This document shows, one piece after another, positions 51,700 to 61,513 of a DNA stretch of 64,000 bases. Made by a program: the position numbers and the translations under genes. The notes beneath the pieces are model-generated. The model was not told where the DNA came from and ran no database searches. It worked only from the letters and a program-made list of their open reading frames with translations. Each line of letters starts with the position of its first letter. Positions within the stretch are counted from its first letter, which is position 1. The stretch is from M3007 sp964630705. GTDB taxonomy: Bacteria; Bacteroidota; Bacteroidia; Chitinophagales; Saprospiraceae. The stretch is from contig CAZVZH010000001.1 of assembly GCA_964630705.1 (NCBI GenBank), positions 18,656-82,655 on the forward strand, in the 5' to 3' direction.

Positions 51700-53830
51700 T
51701 AAGCCGGTAACTGCCCGCAGGCAAGTCTCCAACATTCAGGTAAAATTCAGGCCCGGCTGCAGCCCCGGTGCGCAATATGCGGCCGGTAATATCCTGAAGC
51801 GTAAATCGACCCTGCCAGCTCCGATCGCCATCGGATTTCACTGTCAGCCGATCACGTACCGGATTGGGGAAAACCTGAAAACGCGCCGCATCCGGGTGAT
51901 GCACAGCCGTGCCGGTTTCCAGCCAGCGGCGCTCGAACTCTGCCTGGTATAAGGTGGCCAGATCGGCATCGTGAATGACCAGGGTGTTTTCATCGTTGCT
52001 CGATTCTGCCGCTTGAGTCCAGTTGTGCGAACCGGTCACAACCGTAGGGTCGGAAGCGGGATAGCCGGCGTCGATCACCGCGTATTTATGGTGCAGCAAA
52101 GAAGCCGCCGGATGATCCTTTGTCGGCAAACCAGAGCCAAGCAACCGGGCATATTCAGCGCCCGGGTCATTGGTGTTTTCGATAATCCCCCGCGCCCAGG
52201 CGCCGGCCTGGTAGGCTGCAATCAGGGCATCTGCAATTTCATCTTTGGTAAAAGTAAATATGGCGAAGCTGAGTTTGTGCTGCGTGGTTTGCAGGGCCGA
52301 AAGGATGCGGGAGGTCACCTGATCGCTGGGCGAGAAATAACATTCTACCGGGCGACCGCCGATAATAAACTGATGCGGCGTGTTGTCTTTTTTGGCGCTG
52401 CCAAAACGGCTGTTTGCGGGGTTGGGCGCCGCACCGCTGCCGCCCCACATTTCCTCAAACTCCATTTCGTAGGCCCGGGCCAGCGACTGGTCCTGGATAA
52501 AAAGGGAATTGTTGTAATCCTGAATCATATTTCCGCCGGTCCAGTTCATGGAGCCGGTCATCACCCAAGCTTTTTCGGGCAAGTTGGCGTCGATGGCCAA
52601 AAACTTGTGGTGCATAAGCGCGCCCGAATTGTTGTACAGCACCGGAAACCCGGGGTTGGCCCCCAGGGCAGTGTTGCCGTTGCTGGGTTCGGCAATGTAA
52701 CGCACCCGCACTCCCCTACCCTGCGCGGCTTGCAAGGCGGCCGTCAGGTCGCTCCGGTTGTTGTTGTAGATCGCCGCATCGATGGTGCTTTGGGCCTGCT
52801 GGATACGTTTCAGCGTTTCGGCCAACAATTCGGCGTAGGTTTCACCATCCGGTTTGAGACCGTTGGCGGCCGCTAGTTCGATGCCCTGGTTAAAAAATAC
52901 TTTTATCTGGCCCGATGAAGCCGATTGGGTGGCGAAGGGCATTTTTTCCGAAAACAAGGTATCGGCGCCGGCGGCGGTAAAAGCCTGCGTCCAATAGATC
53001 GAGCCGGCTTGAAGTGCGCTCAACTGTACCACATGCATCGTGCCGGCGCCGGCAGTTGCGACAATAGTATTCAGGGAATCCGGGTTGGTACCGTAGCGCA
53101 GCCAGGCCGTGCCTTCGGTACTGGTGGCCCAGCTCAGGTCGAAGCGGTCCTGCTGAATATTGGATTGTTGCAATGGCGCGCTGAAGAACAAACATGTAGC
53201 CGGAGAAAAGTCCGCAACCGTTCTGGGCAAAAGTTGGAACCCGTTGTAGTACGACAGAATGGCTTGCATCCGAACCGGTTGCGCCGGCACCGCCGTACCC
53301 AGCAGCGGATGCCCGCCTTGTAAAAACAGCCGGGAACTTTGGCCGAAAACATCGGCAACCGGATAAGCGCCTGCGGAATTAAAAATGGGACCGGAGCCAG
53401 GAAACGATAGGCAATCGATGCTCAAAAGCTGGCCTTCCAGCGATTGGTCCAGGTTTTTTAAAACAACGGCTTTAGCGGCCGGCAGCGGCCGGTTTCTCGA
53501 TAAAATCTGATACGTCAGGACGGGCGAGATTTCCAGCAGGCCATTGTATTCGACCAAATAGCCGCTGAGTTCCACACTGTCGCCGGTTTGAATGTTGGCT
53601 TCAAACCCGGGTTGGGTGCCGGCGCCAGGATAAGCGGCAATGCCTGCGCTGGCGTCTTGCAAAAAGCGGATTTTACCCAATTCCGGTCCGTTGGTGACGA
53701 GCCCGCGTACCTGAACCAAAGCGCCCAGGGGCTGGTTGCGGGCTGCCGAAATGGGAATCGTTTGTCCCGAAAGGAAGCAGGGTTGGGCAAGCAGGAAAAA
53801 AAACATCCAAGGCGTCGAGTGCAGCAGCAT
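51644..53830 (-). CDS. T9SS-exported phospholipase D-like protein
   Basis: 728 residues. After a signal peptide (FFFLLAQPCFLSGQ) comes an OB-like domain (LGALVQVRGLVTNG, about 30-130), a second beta domain (about 205-300), and a two-motif PLD catalytic unit: HHKFLAIDANLPE with GSMNWTGG and HHKYAVIDAGYP with GSHNWTQ. Both HxK(x4)D motifs are complete. The C-terminus (FQVFPNPVRDRLTVKS, AGSYRLNVQTDRG) is a T9SS type A sorting domain. It should cut phosphodiester bonds of lipids or nucleic acids outside the cell. The PLD superfamily also includes nucleases, so the substrate is open. Confidence 0.9.
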   Translation of the reverse strand: MLLHSTPWMFFFLLAQPCFLSGQTIPISAARNQPLGALVQVRGLVTNGPELGKIRFLQDASAGIAAYPGAGTQPGFEANIQTGDSVELSGYLVEYNGLLEISPVLTYQILSRNRPLPAAKAVVLKNLDQSLEGQLLSIDCLSFPGSGPIFNSAGAYPVADVFGQSSRLFLQGGHPLLGTAVPAQPVRMQAILSYYNGFQLLPRTVADFSPATCLFFSAPLQQSNIQQDRFDLSWATSTEGTAWLRYGTNPDSLNTIVATAGAGTMHVVQLSALQAGSIYWTQAFTAAGADTLFSEKMPFATQSASSGQIKVFFNQGIELAAANGLKPDGETYAELLAETLKRIQQAQSTIDAAIYNNNRSDLTAALQAAQGRGVRVRYIAEPSNGNTALGANPGFPVLYNNSGALMHHKFLAIDANLPEKAWVMTGSMNWTGGNMIQDYNNSLFIQDQSLARAYEMEFEEMWGGSGAAPNPANSRFGSAKKDNTPHQFIIGGRPVECYFSPSDQVTSRILSALQTTQHKLSFAIFTFTKDEIADALIAAYQAGAWARGIIENTNDPGAEYARLLGSGLPTKDHPAASLLHHKYAVIDAGYPASDPTVVTGSHNWTQAAESSNDENTLVIHDADLATLYQAEFERRWLETGTAVHHPDAARFQVFPNPVRDRLTVKSDGDRSWQGRFTLQDITGRILRTGAAAGPEFYLNVGDLPAGSYRLNVQTDRGQASFSIQTLPH

Positions 53831-53908
53831 AGCATAGGCATTTAGGCCAAGAGTGTTTCGGCCGGTTAAAAAAATGCCAAAATTGCCAGGCGTTCAGCTC
53901 CTGCCCGA

Positions 53909-54562
53909 TCAGGCCCGGTCGCCGAAAATCAAGCTGCCGATGCGCACCATGGTGCTCCCTTCTTCCACGGCAATTTCCCAGTCGGACGACATGCCCATTG
54001 AAATTTCTTTGAAGCAATCCTGCTCCGGGAAATAGGCCGTTTTCAAGCGCTGAAAAATGGACCTCAAATGCCGGAACTCGCTGCGAACCTGCTCCTGCTC
54101 GTCGGTGAAGGTCGCCATACCCATAACGCCGCACAGGCGAACATGGCGCATGGACCTAAACTCGGGGCTTTCCAACAATTGACCGGCCCGGACTTCGTCC
54201 AAGCCAAATTTTGAAGCCTCCCGGGCAATGTGAAACTGGAGCAAGCAGTCGATAACGCGGTTGTTTTTCCCGGCCTGTTTGTCAATCTCTGCCAGCAGGC
54301 GCAGGCTGTCGACGGAGTGAATCAGCCGGACAAAAGGAGCGATCAGGCGCACCTTATTGGTTTGCAAGTGGCCGATCAGGTGCCACTCGATATCGGCCGG
54401 CAGTTGTTCGGCTTTGGAAACGAGCTCCTGCGCCCGGTTTTCGCCGAAACAGCGCTGGCCTTGACGGTACAGCGATAAAATTCGCTCCGGTGGGTGCGTT
54501 TTGGAAACTGCCACCAATTGGACATGGCGGGCGTTCAGTGCTGTTAACAGCTGGTCGTACAC
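53909..54562 (-). CDS. YggS family PLP homeostasis protein
   Basis: 217 residues from a GTG start (MYDQLLTALNARHVQL). PLP-lysine motif LVAVSKTHPPE (Lys near residue 21), FGENRAQELVSKAEQL, IEWHLIGHLQTNKVR and the end GMSSDWEIAVEEGSTMVRIG are all conserved. It is a single alanine-racemase-like barrel without catalysis, used to buffer free PLP. The -7-like sequence TACCTTCG at 54604 lies just upstream but reads in the other direction. Confidence 0.93.
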   Translation of the reverse strand: MYDQLLTALNARHVQLVAVSKTHPPERILSLYRQGQRCFGENRAQELVSKAEQLPADIEWHLIGHLQTNKVRLIAPFVRLIHSVDSLRLLAEIDKQAGKNNRVIDCLLQFHIAREASKFGLDEVRAGQLLESPEFRSMRHVRLCGVMGMATFTDEQEQVRSEFRHLRSIFQRLKTAYFPEQDCFKEISMGMSSDWEIAVEEGSTMVRIGSLIFGDRA

Positions 54563-54672
54563 GTTAATCTGATAATTTTGGCGCGCTAAAAATACGGGAT
54601 GCGCTACCTTCGCCGGCGCGATTTTTTAAAATTGTCGCATATAATCTCCCCTGATTTTTAAACAATCCTCCC

Positions 54673-57600
54673 GTGATTCAATCCTGCTTGTACAAAACCG
54701 GTTTTTTATGCCTTGGGCTGCTCTTGGGCTTAGCGCTCCGCAGCTCGGCGCAATCTCCTTCCGCCACCTTAACGTTGGTCGGGCCCGATACCATTTGCGC
54801 GGGTCTGCCCGACACTTTTTCGATAACCTTCTCCGACGGCAATCCGCCGTACATTTTTTTCTACTCCATCAACGGCGTCCCGCTCTCGCCCGACACCACC
54901 GCCAACAATCCGCATATTTTTCTGACGCCGCTGCTCAGCGCCGGCGAACAAATCATCCGCCTCGACAGTGTTTCCGCAGCGGGCATGCCGGCCACTGTTT
55001 CCGGCTCCGATACGATCACCGTGCTCCCCGCGCCCGTTGCGGTGTTGCAGAGCGATACCGTGCAATTGTGCGCCGGCCAGACAGATACCCTGCGCATCAA
55101 ATTGTCGGGACCGGGGCCCTACACGTTTCAGTATGCCATAGGACTGGATACGATGGCGCCCATCACCACTGCGGATACCTTGTTTAATATCCCGGTGACA
55201 CCCCCTGCCGGCCAAACGTTATACCGGCTCATTCGCGTCAGCGGGGGCAGCTGCAATGGTTCGGTCAGCGGAAACGTTCTGGCCAATGTGACGGCTTTGC
55301 CCACGGCAGCCCTTCAGGGCGATACCGTGATTTGCCCTGGACAAAGCGCCGCGCTGAATATTTCCTTTGCCGGCTCAGCGCCTTTTGTCGTGCATTACAC
55401 TGCCAACGGAACACCCCAGCCCGCGGACACTTCTTTTTTTAATCCGCGTATTTTGATCGTAAACCCGGACACCACCACCGTTTATCAACTGACCAGCGTA
55501 AGCACCAACGGCTGTGCCGGCACGGCAAGCGGACAAGCGACGGTACAGGTTTTGCCCCAATTGACGGCTACCATTTCCGGCGGCGGACAAATCTGCCAAG
55601 GCGGTACAGGCACCACCATCAGCATTGCGTTCACGGGGCCGGGACCTTACACCTTTGTTTACCGGGCAGGCTTGGTCAATCAGCCGCCGATCACCACCAA
55701 TGCCAATCCATTTGTACTGCCGGTAAATCCGCCCAACGGCACCATTTACCGGCTGGTGAGTGTGAGCAACGGCACGTGTACCGGCACAGTTACGGGCACT
55801 GCTGTGGTAGCGGTATTTACGCCCTCGACAGCCGACTTGATGGGCGATTTGGTTTTTTGCGATTCGGCAAATACTATCCTGACGGTGGACTTTACCGGCA
55901 GCGGTCCGTTTACCCTGGTTTATACGGCAAATGGCGTGACGCAAGACACTGTACAAACCTTCGACGACCCTTATTTTATTCCGGTAAATATTACGTCCAC
56001 CACAGTGTATAAACTGGTGAGCGTAGAGTCGCCGGGATGCTTCGGCGACGCGGATGGGCAAGCAACGGTTACCATCAATTATGCCCCGCGCGACACCAAT
56101 ATTTTGGTCAATTGCAATTTGGCCAACGGAACCTATACCGTTGAATTCGACGTGGTGGGCGCTACCCTACCCTTGAGCGTGGTGACGGGCAGCGGTACGT
56201 TTACGGGTACGCACTTCGTGAGCAATCCTATTCCGGTCGACTCGAACTACGCCATTTCCTTTCACGATGCCAACGACTGCGCCGATATTCTGGTCAGTGG
56301 AATTTCCACTTGCAGTTGCTCTTCAGCCGCTGGCAATATGAATACCACGCCGATTAATGCTTGCGCCGGGGATACCATCACTGCGCTGCATTTGGGCAAT
56401 GCGATGTTGGACAGCGACGACTCCCTGCGCTTTATCCTGCATACCAACCCCGGAACCCCAACAGCCGGCCAAATTTTGGCCTGGAACAATGTGCCGAGTT
56501 TTGTTTATGGCGCAGGTTTGAGCGTGAATACCACCTACTACATTTCAGCCGTGGCCGGCAATCCCGACCCCGCCGGGAACATCGACTTTTCCGACCCCTG
56601 CTTGTCGGTTTCGGCAGGGACACCGGTGCTTTGGCGACCGTTGCCAACCGCTACCATCGATGCCGCTTTCGACATTTGTCCCGGGCAACAGGTATTGATA
56701 CCGGTCACGTTTACCGGTCAGGCGCCGTTTACCCTAACTTTTACCAAAAATGGCCAAACCAGTACGGTTTTAGCCTTGCAAAATACCTTTTCCATCAGTG
56801 CGACCCTGCTCGATACGGCGATTTACCAGGCCGTTGGGGTTTCCAATGCCCAATGCGTGGGTACGGCTTCCGGGCAGGCGGTAGTCAATGTACATCCGGC
56901 GCCGCAAATCGCGAACGACACGGCCGTTTGCGCTCCCGATAACCTGACGTATACTCTGGAGTTCGATGTCGTGGGCTCCGATTTAAACACGGCGGTAGTG
57001 ACGGGCTCGGTGACGGGAAATTACAACCCGCAAACCGGCCATTTTGTAAGCGATCCCGTGCAGGCCCAAACGCCCTACGCCGCAGTGGTAGCCGATGTTT
57101 GGCAATGCGGTCAGGACACGATCAGCGGCGAAGCCAACTGCGCCTGTGTGACGGATGCCGGTTTGCTCAACCAAACGCCAATGACTTTGTGCAACGGCGA
57201 TACCGCCAAGGTAGCCGGCTCCAGTGGCTTTTTCCTGGCGCCGGGCGATACGCTGGTTTACCTGCTGGTGACGACTACAGACCCCAGCACCTGGAACGTA
57301 ATCGCCCAAAAAAACAACCCCGCGTTTAGTTTTGACCCGATGCTCATGGCGCCGGGGTCGACTTATTTTATGGTGGCGGTAGCCGGCGACATTGCCGCGA
57401 CGGGCGTAAATTTCAGCGACGCTTGTTTGTCCATAGCCCCGGGCCCGGCCCTCATCTGGCAAGCTATTCCCGAAGTTGCCCTCGGCGCCGATACCGACAT
57501 TTGCGCCGGCGACACAGCGAATTTGGCGGTGCTGTTCAGCGGAAACGCGCCCTATGTTTTCACCTATGCCATCGATGGTGTCAGCCAGCCGCAAATAAAT

Positions 57601-59841
57601 GCGACCGGAACGAGCCATCTACTTTCGGTAAGTCCGGCCGTCAACAGCAATTACACCTTGGTGAGCGCGACGGCGGCGGGTTGTCCGGCCAATCTGACGG
57701 GTAGTGCAGCGGTAACGGTACACGCCTTGCCGCAAATACTGGATACGTTGACGGTGTGTGATTTGAGCACACTGCGGTACACCCTGCAATTCAACATCAG
57801 CAATGGCGCTGCGCCCAATCTGGCATACACGGTGTCGGGCCTGCCGGGCGTCGTGACGGACTCCAGTTTTGTTTCTGCGCCGATTCCCAGCGGGCAGCCG
57901 TACAACCTGGTGGTTTCTACGCCTGCGGGTTGTACGGCGGCTTTGAGCGGCTCGGCCTACTGTGCCTGCGTGACGGAAGCGGGCGCTTTCAGTTCTACCG
58001 CCCCGGTGAATATTTGCCTGCCGAATCCCCTGAACTTACCTCCGGTGTCGGGTGCGCTTTTAGGCGCCGGCGATACGCTGCTGTATATTTTAAATCAAAA
58101 TCCAGCGCAGTTACCCGCTGGAATTTTTGCGACTGCTGCCAGTCCCCAATTCAGTTTGCAGCCGGGCATGCAAGCCGGTACGGTGTATTATGTTTCGGCC
58201 GTAGCCGGAAATGTGCTGCCAAACGGAAGCATTGATTTCACCGACCCATGTCTGGACATTGCGCCCGCGGTACCGGTGGTGTTCCGGCAGCCGCCAACGG
58301 CGAGCATCTTCGGCGACACCACCATTTGCCGGAGCAGCAATACGTTGTTTCGAATCACTTTTACCGGAAAATCGCCGTATCAGTTTGTGTACAGTATCAA
58401 TGGGGTGCAGCAAACGGCAGTGTCGGCTCCGCAAAACTTGTTTACCATTACGACCAACAATGTCCAGCAGTCGCAGCTGTTTCAGTTGGTTTCTGTGCAG
58501 GACGCCTATTGCCCCGGGACCGTCAGCGGATCGTATACCGTAAATATTCAAAACGGCCCGACCGCAAAACTGCTTTCGAACACCAGCATTTGTCCGGGCG
58601 ATACCGCTCTGCTCCGTCTCCAACTGACCGGCGCCAGTCTTTTTGATCTGACTATCGACGGTGGGCCGACGCCGCTGCAATTGAACGGGGTTCAGAACGG
58701 CGCCACGTTTAGCGTTACGCCGGCCGCCACCACCAGTTATTCCATCGGCGCGTTTTCGGCGCAGGGCAATACCTGTGCGGATACGATTGGCCCGGGGGTA
58801 ACGGTTACGGTTGCGCCGGCTTTGCTTGCCCAGGCTACCTTGTCGGATTACGGGGGCTTCAACGTGAGCTGCCCGGGTGAAACCGACGGGAGTATTTCGC
58901 TGGCCGTTAGCGGCGGACTTGGAGCGGCAACCGCCAATTGGAGCAATGGAAATACAGGGTTTAACCTGCAAAATCTGTCCGCCGGAACGTATTCCGTGTC
59001 GCTGACCGACACCCTGGGATGCAGCATCCAGGACTCTTTTACCCTGACTGGGCCGGAACCGCTACAAATCAATTATTCCTTGGAAAACCCCAGGTGCCAC
59101 AACGAAGCCACCGGCGTGCTCCGCTTGCTCGACATACAGGGCGGGCTGGGGCCTTTTGCGCTGTCGTTGAACGGTCAAACCGCACAAGTGATCGCCGGCT
59201 TCCCGCAGGCCTTTCAAAACCTGGCCGCCGGCGCCATTTCACTCGCTGTGGAAGATGTAAACGGATGTGCCACGCAGATTGACACCAGTTTGGCTAACCC
59301 GCCGTTGTTTACGGTTCAGCTTGGGCCAGACGCCACCTTATATCCCGGCGATAGTGTTTTTCTAAACCCGGTGCTGACCGGGGCGCCGGTGGACTCCCTG
59401 CTTTGGACGCCCGCTGCCGGCTTGAATACGCCTACCGAATTAAACACTTTCGCGCAGCCGGCCAATACCGTGTTGTACAAACTTTGGGTGCAAGACACCG
59501 CAGGCTGCCAAGCCAGCGATGAGCTTCGAATTACCGTCCGGAAAGATTACCGCTTCTACGCGCCCACCGTTTTTCAACCTGGCGCGCGCGCGCCCAACCA
59601 CCTGTTCACTTTTTATGCCGGTCCGGAAGTGCGCAATATCCGAATCGTTCGCATTTATGATCGCTGGGGCGGTCTGGTCTTCGACCGGCAAAACGTTACC
59701 CCCAACCATTCCGACCAAGGCTGGGACGGCCGCTGGAATGGCCAGGACGTGGGGCCTGGCGTTTATATCTGGATGGCTGAATTAGAATTGGCTGACGGCG
59801 CTACGGAGCTGAAGTCGGGCGATGTGACCGTATTGCGGTAA
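54673..59841 (+). CDS. Giant Ig/SprB-repeat protein with T9SS type B sorting domain
   Basis: 1722 residues from a GTG start that begins a signal peptide (LCLGLLLGLALRSSAQ). About a dozen beta-sandwich repeats of 85-95 residues follow, each with a TICxGxxxxLxIxFxG-like opening and an FxYxxNG strand. Interspersed are Cys-containing units (SCTCSSAAGNMNTTPINAC-type). A SprB-like unit (NVSCPGETDGSISLAVSGG) lies near residue 1400, and the C-terminal type B domain has YRFYAPTVFQPG, YDRWGGLVFD and GWDGRWNGQDVGPGVYIW. It is predicted to be surface-bound or secreted through T9SS, as a possible adhesin. A weak hairpin follows at 59845. Confidence 0.9.
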   Translation: MIQSCLYKTGFLCLGLLLGLALRSSAQSPSATLTLVGPDTICAGLPDTFSITFSDGNPPYIFFYSINGVPLSPDTTANNPHIFLTPLLSAGEQIIRLDSVSAAGMPATVSGSDTITVLPAPVAVLQSDTVQLCAGQTDTLRIKLSGPGPYTFQYAIGLDTMAPITTADTLFNIPVTPPAGQTLYRLIRVSGGSCNGSVSGNVLANVTALPTAALQGDTVICPGQSAALNISFAGSAPFVVHYTANGTPQPADTSFFNPRILIVNPDTTTVYQLTSVSTNGCAGTASGQATVQVLPQLTATISGGGQICQGGTGTTISIAFTGPGPYTFVYRAGLVNQPPITTNANPFVLPVNPPNGTIYRLVSVSNGTCTGTVTGTAVVAVFTPSTADLMGDLVFCDSANTILTVDFTGSGPFTLVYTANGVTQDTVQTFDDPYFIPVNITSTTVYKLVSVESPGCFGDADGQATVTINYAPRDTNILVNCNLANGTYTVEFDVVGATLPLSVVTGSGTFTGTHFVSNPIPVDSNYAISFHDANDCADILVSGISTCSCSSAAGNMNTTPINACAGDTITALHLGNAMLDSDDSLRFILHTNPGTPTAGQILAWNNVPSFVYGAGLSVNTTYYISAVAGNPDPAGNIDFSDPCLSVSAGTPVLWRPLPTATIDAAFDICPGQQVLIPVTFTGQAPFTLTFTKNGQTSTVLALQNTFSISATLLDTAIYQAVGVSNAQCVGTASGQAVVNVHPAPQIANDTAVCAPDNLTYTLEFDVVGSDLNTAVVTGSVTGNYNPQTGHFVSDPVQAQTPYAAVVADVWQCGQDTISGEANCACVTDAGLLNQTPMTLCNGDTAKVAGSSGFFLAPGDTLVYLLVTTTDPSTWNVIAQKNNPAFSFDPMLMAPGSTYFMVAVAGDIAATGVNFSDACLSIAPGPALIWQAIPEVALGADTDICAGDTANLAVLFSGNAPYVFTYAIDGVSQPQINATGTSHLLSVSPAVNSNYTLVSATAAGCPANLTGSAAVTVHALPQILDTLTVCDLSTLRYTLQFNISNGAAPNLAYTVSGLPGVVTDSSFVSAPIPSGQPYNLVVSTPAGCTAALSGSAYCACVTEAGAFSSTAPVNICLPNPLNLPPVSGALLGAGDTLLYILNQNPAQLPAGIFATAASPQFSLQPGMQAGTVYYVSAVAGNVLPNGSIDFTDPCLDIAPAVPVVFRQPPTASIFGDTTICRSSNTLFRITFTGKSPYQFVYSINGVQQTAVSAPQNLFTITTNNVQQSQLFQLVSVQDAYCPGTVSGSYTVNIQNGPTAKLLSNTSICPGDTALLRLQLTGASLFDLTIDGGPTPLQLNGVQNGATFSVTPAATTSYSIGAFSAQGNTCADTIGPGVTVTVAPALLAQATLSDYGGFNVSCPGETDGSISLAVSGGLGAATANWSNGNTGFNLQNLSAGTYSVSLTDTLGCSIQDSFTLTGPEPLQINYSLENPRCHNEATGVLRLLDIQGGLGPFALSLNGQTAQVIAGFPQAFQNLAAGAISLAVEDVNGCATQIDTSLANPPLFTVQLGPDATLYPGDSVFLNPVLTGAPVDSLLWTPAAGLNTPTELNTFAQPANTVLYKLWVQDTAGCQASDELRITVRKDYRFYAPTVFQPGARAPNHLFTFYAGPEVRNIRIVRIYDRWGGLVFDRQNVTPNHSDQGWDGRWNGQDVGPGVYIWMAELELADGATELKSGDVTVLR

Positions 59842-59844
59842 CAT

Positions 59845-59882
59845 CAACACCCCGTCGGGAAAAGTATCCTGACAGGGTGTTG
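59845..59882 (+). terminator. Possible terminator hairpin
   Basis: The sequence from CAACACC to GGTGTTG forms an imperfect stem of about 15 pairs with one A/C mismatch and one G-T pair. It lacks a T-run, so termination here is uncertain. Confidence 0.4.
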
Positions 59883-59887
59883 GAAGG

Positions 59888-59959
59888 TAGTCCCGAGTGG
59901 AATCGAACCACTATCTGAGGTTCCGGAAACCTCCATTCTATCCGTTGAACTACGGGACC
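59888..59959 (-). tRNA. tRNA-Arg (anticodon CCG)
   Basis: The minus strand folds to a full cloverleaf: 7-base acceptor stem (GGTCCCG with CGGGACT, one G-T), D arm GTTC/GAAT, anticodon stem GAGGT/ACCTC with loop TTCCGGA (anticodon CCG, reading CGG), and T arm AGTGG TTCGATT CCACT. The CCA end is not encoded. A -7 box lies 19 bases upstream. Confidence 0.96.
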
Positions 59960-59977
59960 GCTTGGTTTTTTGCGGGG

Positions 59978-59985
59978 CAAATGTA
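59978..59985 (-). promoter_or_regulatory. -7 box (TACATTTG) for tRNA-Arg
   Basis: A perfect TANNTTTG match on the minus strand, 18 bases before the first base of the tRNA. Confidence 0.6.
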
Positions 59986-60021
59986 GACAAAAATTTGCTG
60001 GATAAACAACAGGATTCCATC

Positions 60022-60756
60022 TTATAAAAATTCCCGGCGCAGCGCCTGTATTTGGGCATCCATCCATTTTTGGGTTTTTTCCAGCAATTCCGCGCCGTTT
60101 TCACCTTGGATCGCCCGGCCGTACCGAATCAACACATCCATGTGCGCTTCGCCGAAGCGATCAAAAAAATGCGGGACAAAGGTATCCTCGCCAATCCAGT
60201 AATCGGCAGGACTGCGGTATTCCAAAGCCACCGGCACGATTGGAATGCCTTGCTCGGCAGCCAGTTGGAAAGCGCCGCGTTTAAGCGGCGATGTATGTGG
60301 CAAATCATGGGTGGTGCCTTCGGGAAATAAAATTACGGGATAGCCCTCCCTGACCTTGGCGCCGATCTGCTGCAAGGTTTCCGTCCGGCTCTTGTGGCTC
60401 TCCCGTTTTAAAAACAGGATACCGGTCAAACGGGCGCCGGTACCCAACAAAGGCCAGCCGGCTACTTCCGCTTTCGATACCGGAAACCCCAACACATCGG
60501 CGCACAGAACAGCCGGGTCGAGATAAGAGCGGTGGTTGCTCATGACAATGCAAGGGAACTCGGGTACAGCGCCGGCAACCTTCATCCGTACCCCTAAAAC
60601 CGGCAGCAAATACCGGCGCGTCCAGCGCTGCCGTATTTCCAAAAAACGGCGCGTATCCTCGCCCGCCCAAAACCGCAACCACAATATGCGCAGGATCAAG
60701 GCAATCAGAAACAAGGCAAAAAATACAAACCGGTATCCGGCCCGAAACGTTTTCAT
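60022..60756 (-). CDS. 1-acylglycerol-3-phosphate acyltransferase family protein (first copy)
   Basis: 244 residues from the ATG at 60756, which forms an ATGA overlap with the upstream copy. An N-terminal membrane helix (RFVFFALFLIALILRILWL) precedes the PlsC domain with NHRSYLDPAV (the HxxxxD catalytic pair), PLLGTGARLTGILFLKR and LFPEGTTHDLP. It acylates lysophosphatidate or a related lipid at the inner membrane. It is a paralogue of the gene just upstream. Confidence 0.9.
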   Translation of the reverse strand: MKTFRAGYRFVFFALFLIALILRILWLRFWAGEDTRRFLEIRQRWTRRYLLPVLGVRMKVAGAVPEFPCIVMSNHRSYLDPAVLCADVLGFPVSKAEVAGWPLLGTGARLTGILFLKRESHKSRTETLQQIGAKVREGYPVILFPEGTTHDLPHTSPLKRGAFQLAAEQGIPIVPVALEYRSPADYWIGEDTFVPHFFDRFGEAHMDVLIRYGRAIQGENGAELLEKTQKWMDAQIQALRREFL

Positions 60757-61499
60757 AACTGGAGGGATATCGGTGCGGGATGAAGGTGGAGCAATCGCGA
60801 TTCGATCCATTGCCGAACCTGGCGTTCCAGTTCCACACTGTCCGAACTTTGGAACACCGGCCCGTAGCACAGCTCCGCCGGAATACTTTTTTCCTGAAAA
60901 ACTTGCCAGGCGTGTTTCAAAAAACCGATTTCGCCTACCCAAAAATGCGCTGGCTTGGAGTAGTTGAGCGCTACCGGCGCTACCGGAAGGTTCCACCGGG
61001 CCGCCGTGCGCAGAGCGCCTTTTTTAAAGGGAAGCATCCCGGGTAAATCAGACGTCGTCCCTTCCGGAAACAAAATAATAGAAATCCCCCGGTGCTGAAT
61101 CGTATCGGCTATCGCTTTGATAGTCGACACCCGGCTTTCGTTTCGGTGGCGCTGCACGTATAAAATTCCGGCCCATTCGGCGCCTTTTCCCAACAGGGGC
61201 CAGTCGGCCAATTCGGCTTTGGCTACCGGAAAGGCGTCTACGTGTTGCAGGATGATAATAGGGTCCAGATACGACCGGTGGTTGGCCAGCAACAAACAAG
61301 GCATGGCAGGCGGTTCGCCCTGTACCCGCACCCGCACCCCTACCCCACTCAATACGCGGTTTGCCCAACGGCGCCGGACCGCCATTACGGACGGGATGTC
61401 TTGCTTCAGGAGTATACGCCTGACATATACTTCCGCAACAATCCGGGCCGTATAAAGGACAAAAAACAGGAAACGGTAAGTGACCAGAAGGTAGCGCAT
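60753..61499 (-). CDS. 1-acylglycerol-3-phosphate acyltransferase family protein (second copy)
   Basis: 248 residues from the ATG at 61499; an in-frame start three codons upstream is less likely because it falls on the -7 box. PlsC motifs: NHRSYLDPII, LLGKGAEWAGILYVQR and LFPEGTTSDLPG, aligned throughout with the other copy, including PVAxVALxY. The two genes overlap by 4 bases and must be co-translated; they may have different acyl donors or acceptors. The -7 box at 61506-61513 would give a leader of about two bases. Confidence 0.9.
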   Translation of the reverse strand: MRYLLVTYRFLFFVLYTARIVAEVYVRRILLKQDIPSVMAVRRRWANRVLSGVGVRVRVQGEPPAMPCLLLANHRSYLDPIIILQHVDAFPVAKAELADWPLLGKGAEWAGILYVQRHRNESRVSTIKAIADTIQHRGISIILFPEGTTSDLPGMLPFKKGALRTAARWNLPVAPVALNYSKPAHFWVGEIGFLKHAWQVFQEKSIPAELCYGPVFQSSDSVELERQVRQWIESRLLHLHPAPISLQL

Positions 61500-61505
61500 A
61501 GGGGG

Positions 61506-61513
61506 CAAAAATA
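61506..61513 (-). promoter_or_regulatory. -7 box (TATTTTTG) at the acyltransferase start
   Basis: A perfect TANNTTTG match ending 6 bases before the ATG at 61499 (minus strand), implying an almost leaderless mRNA. It also forms part of the T-rich tract of the adjacent terminator. Confidence 0.45.
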
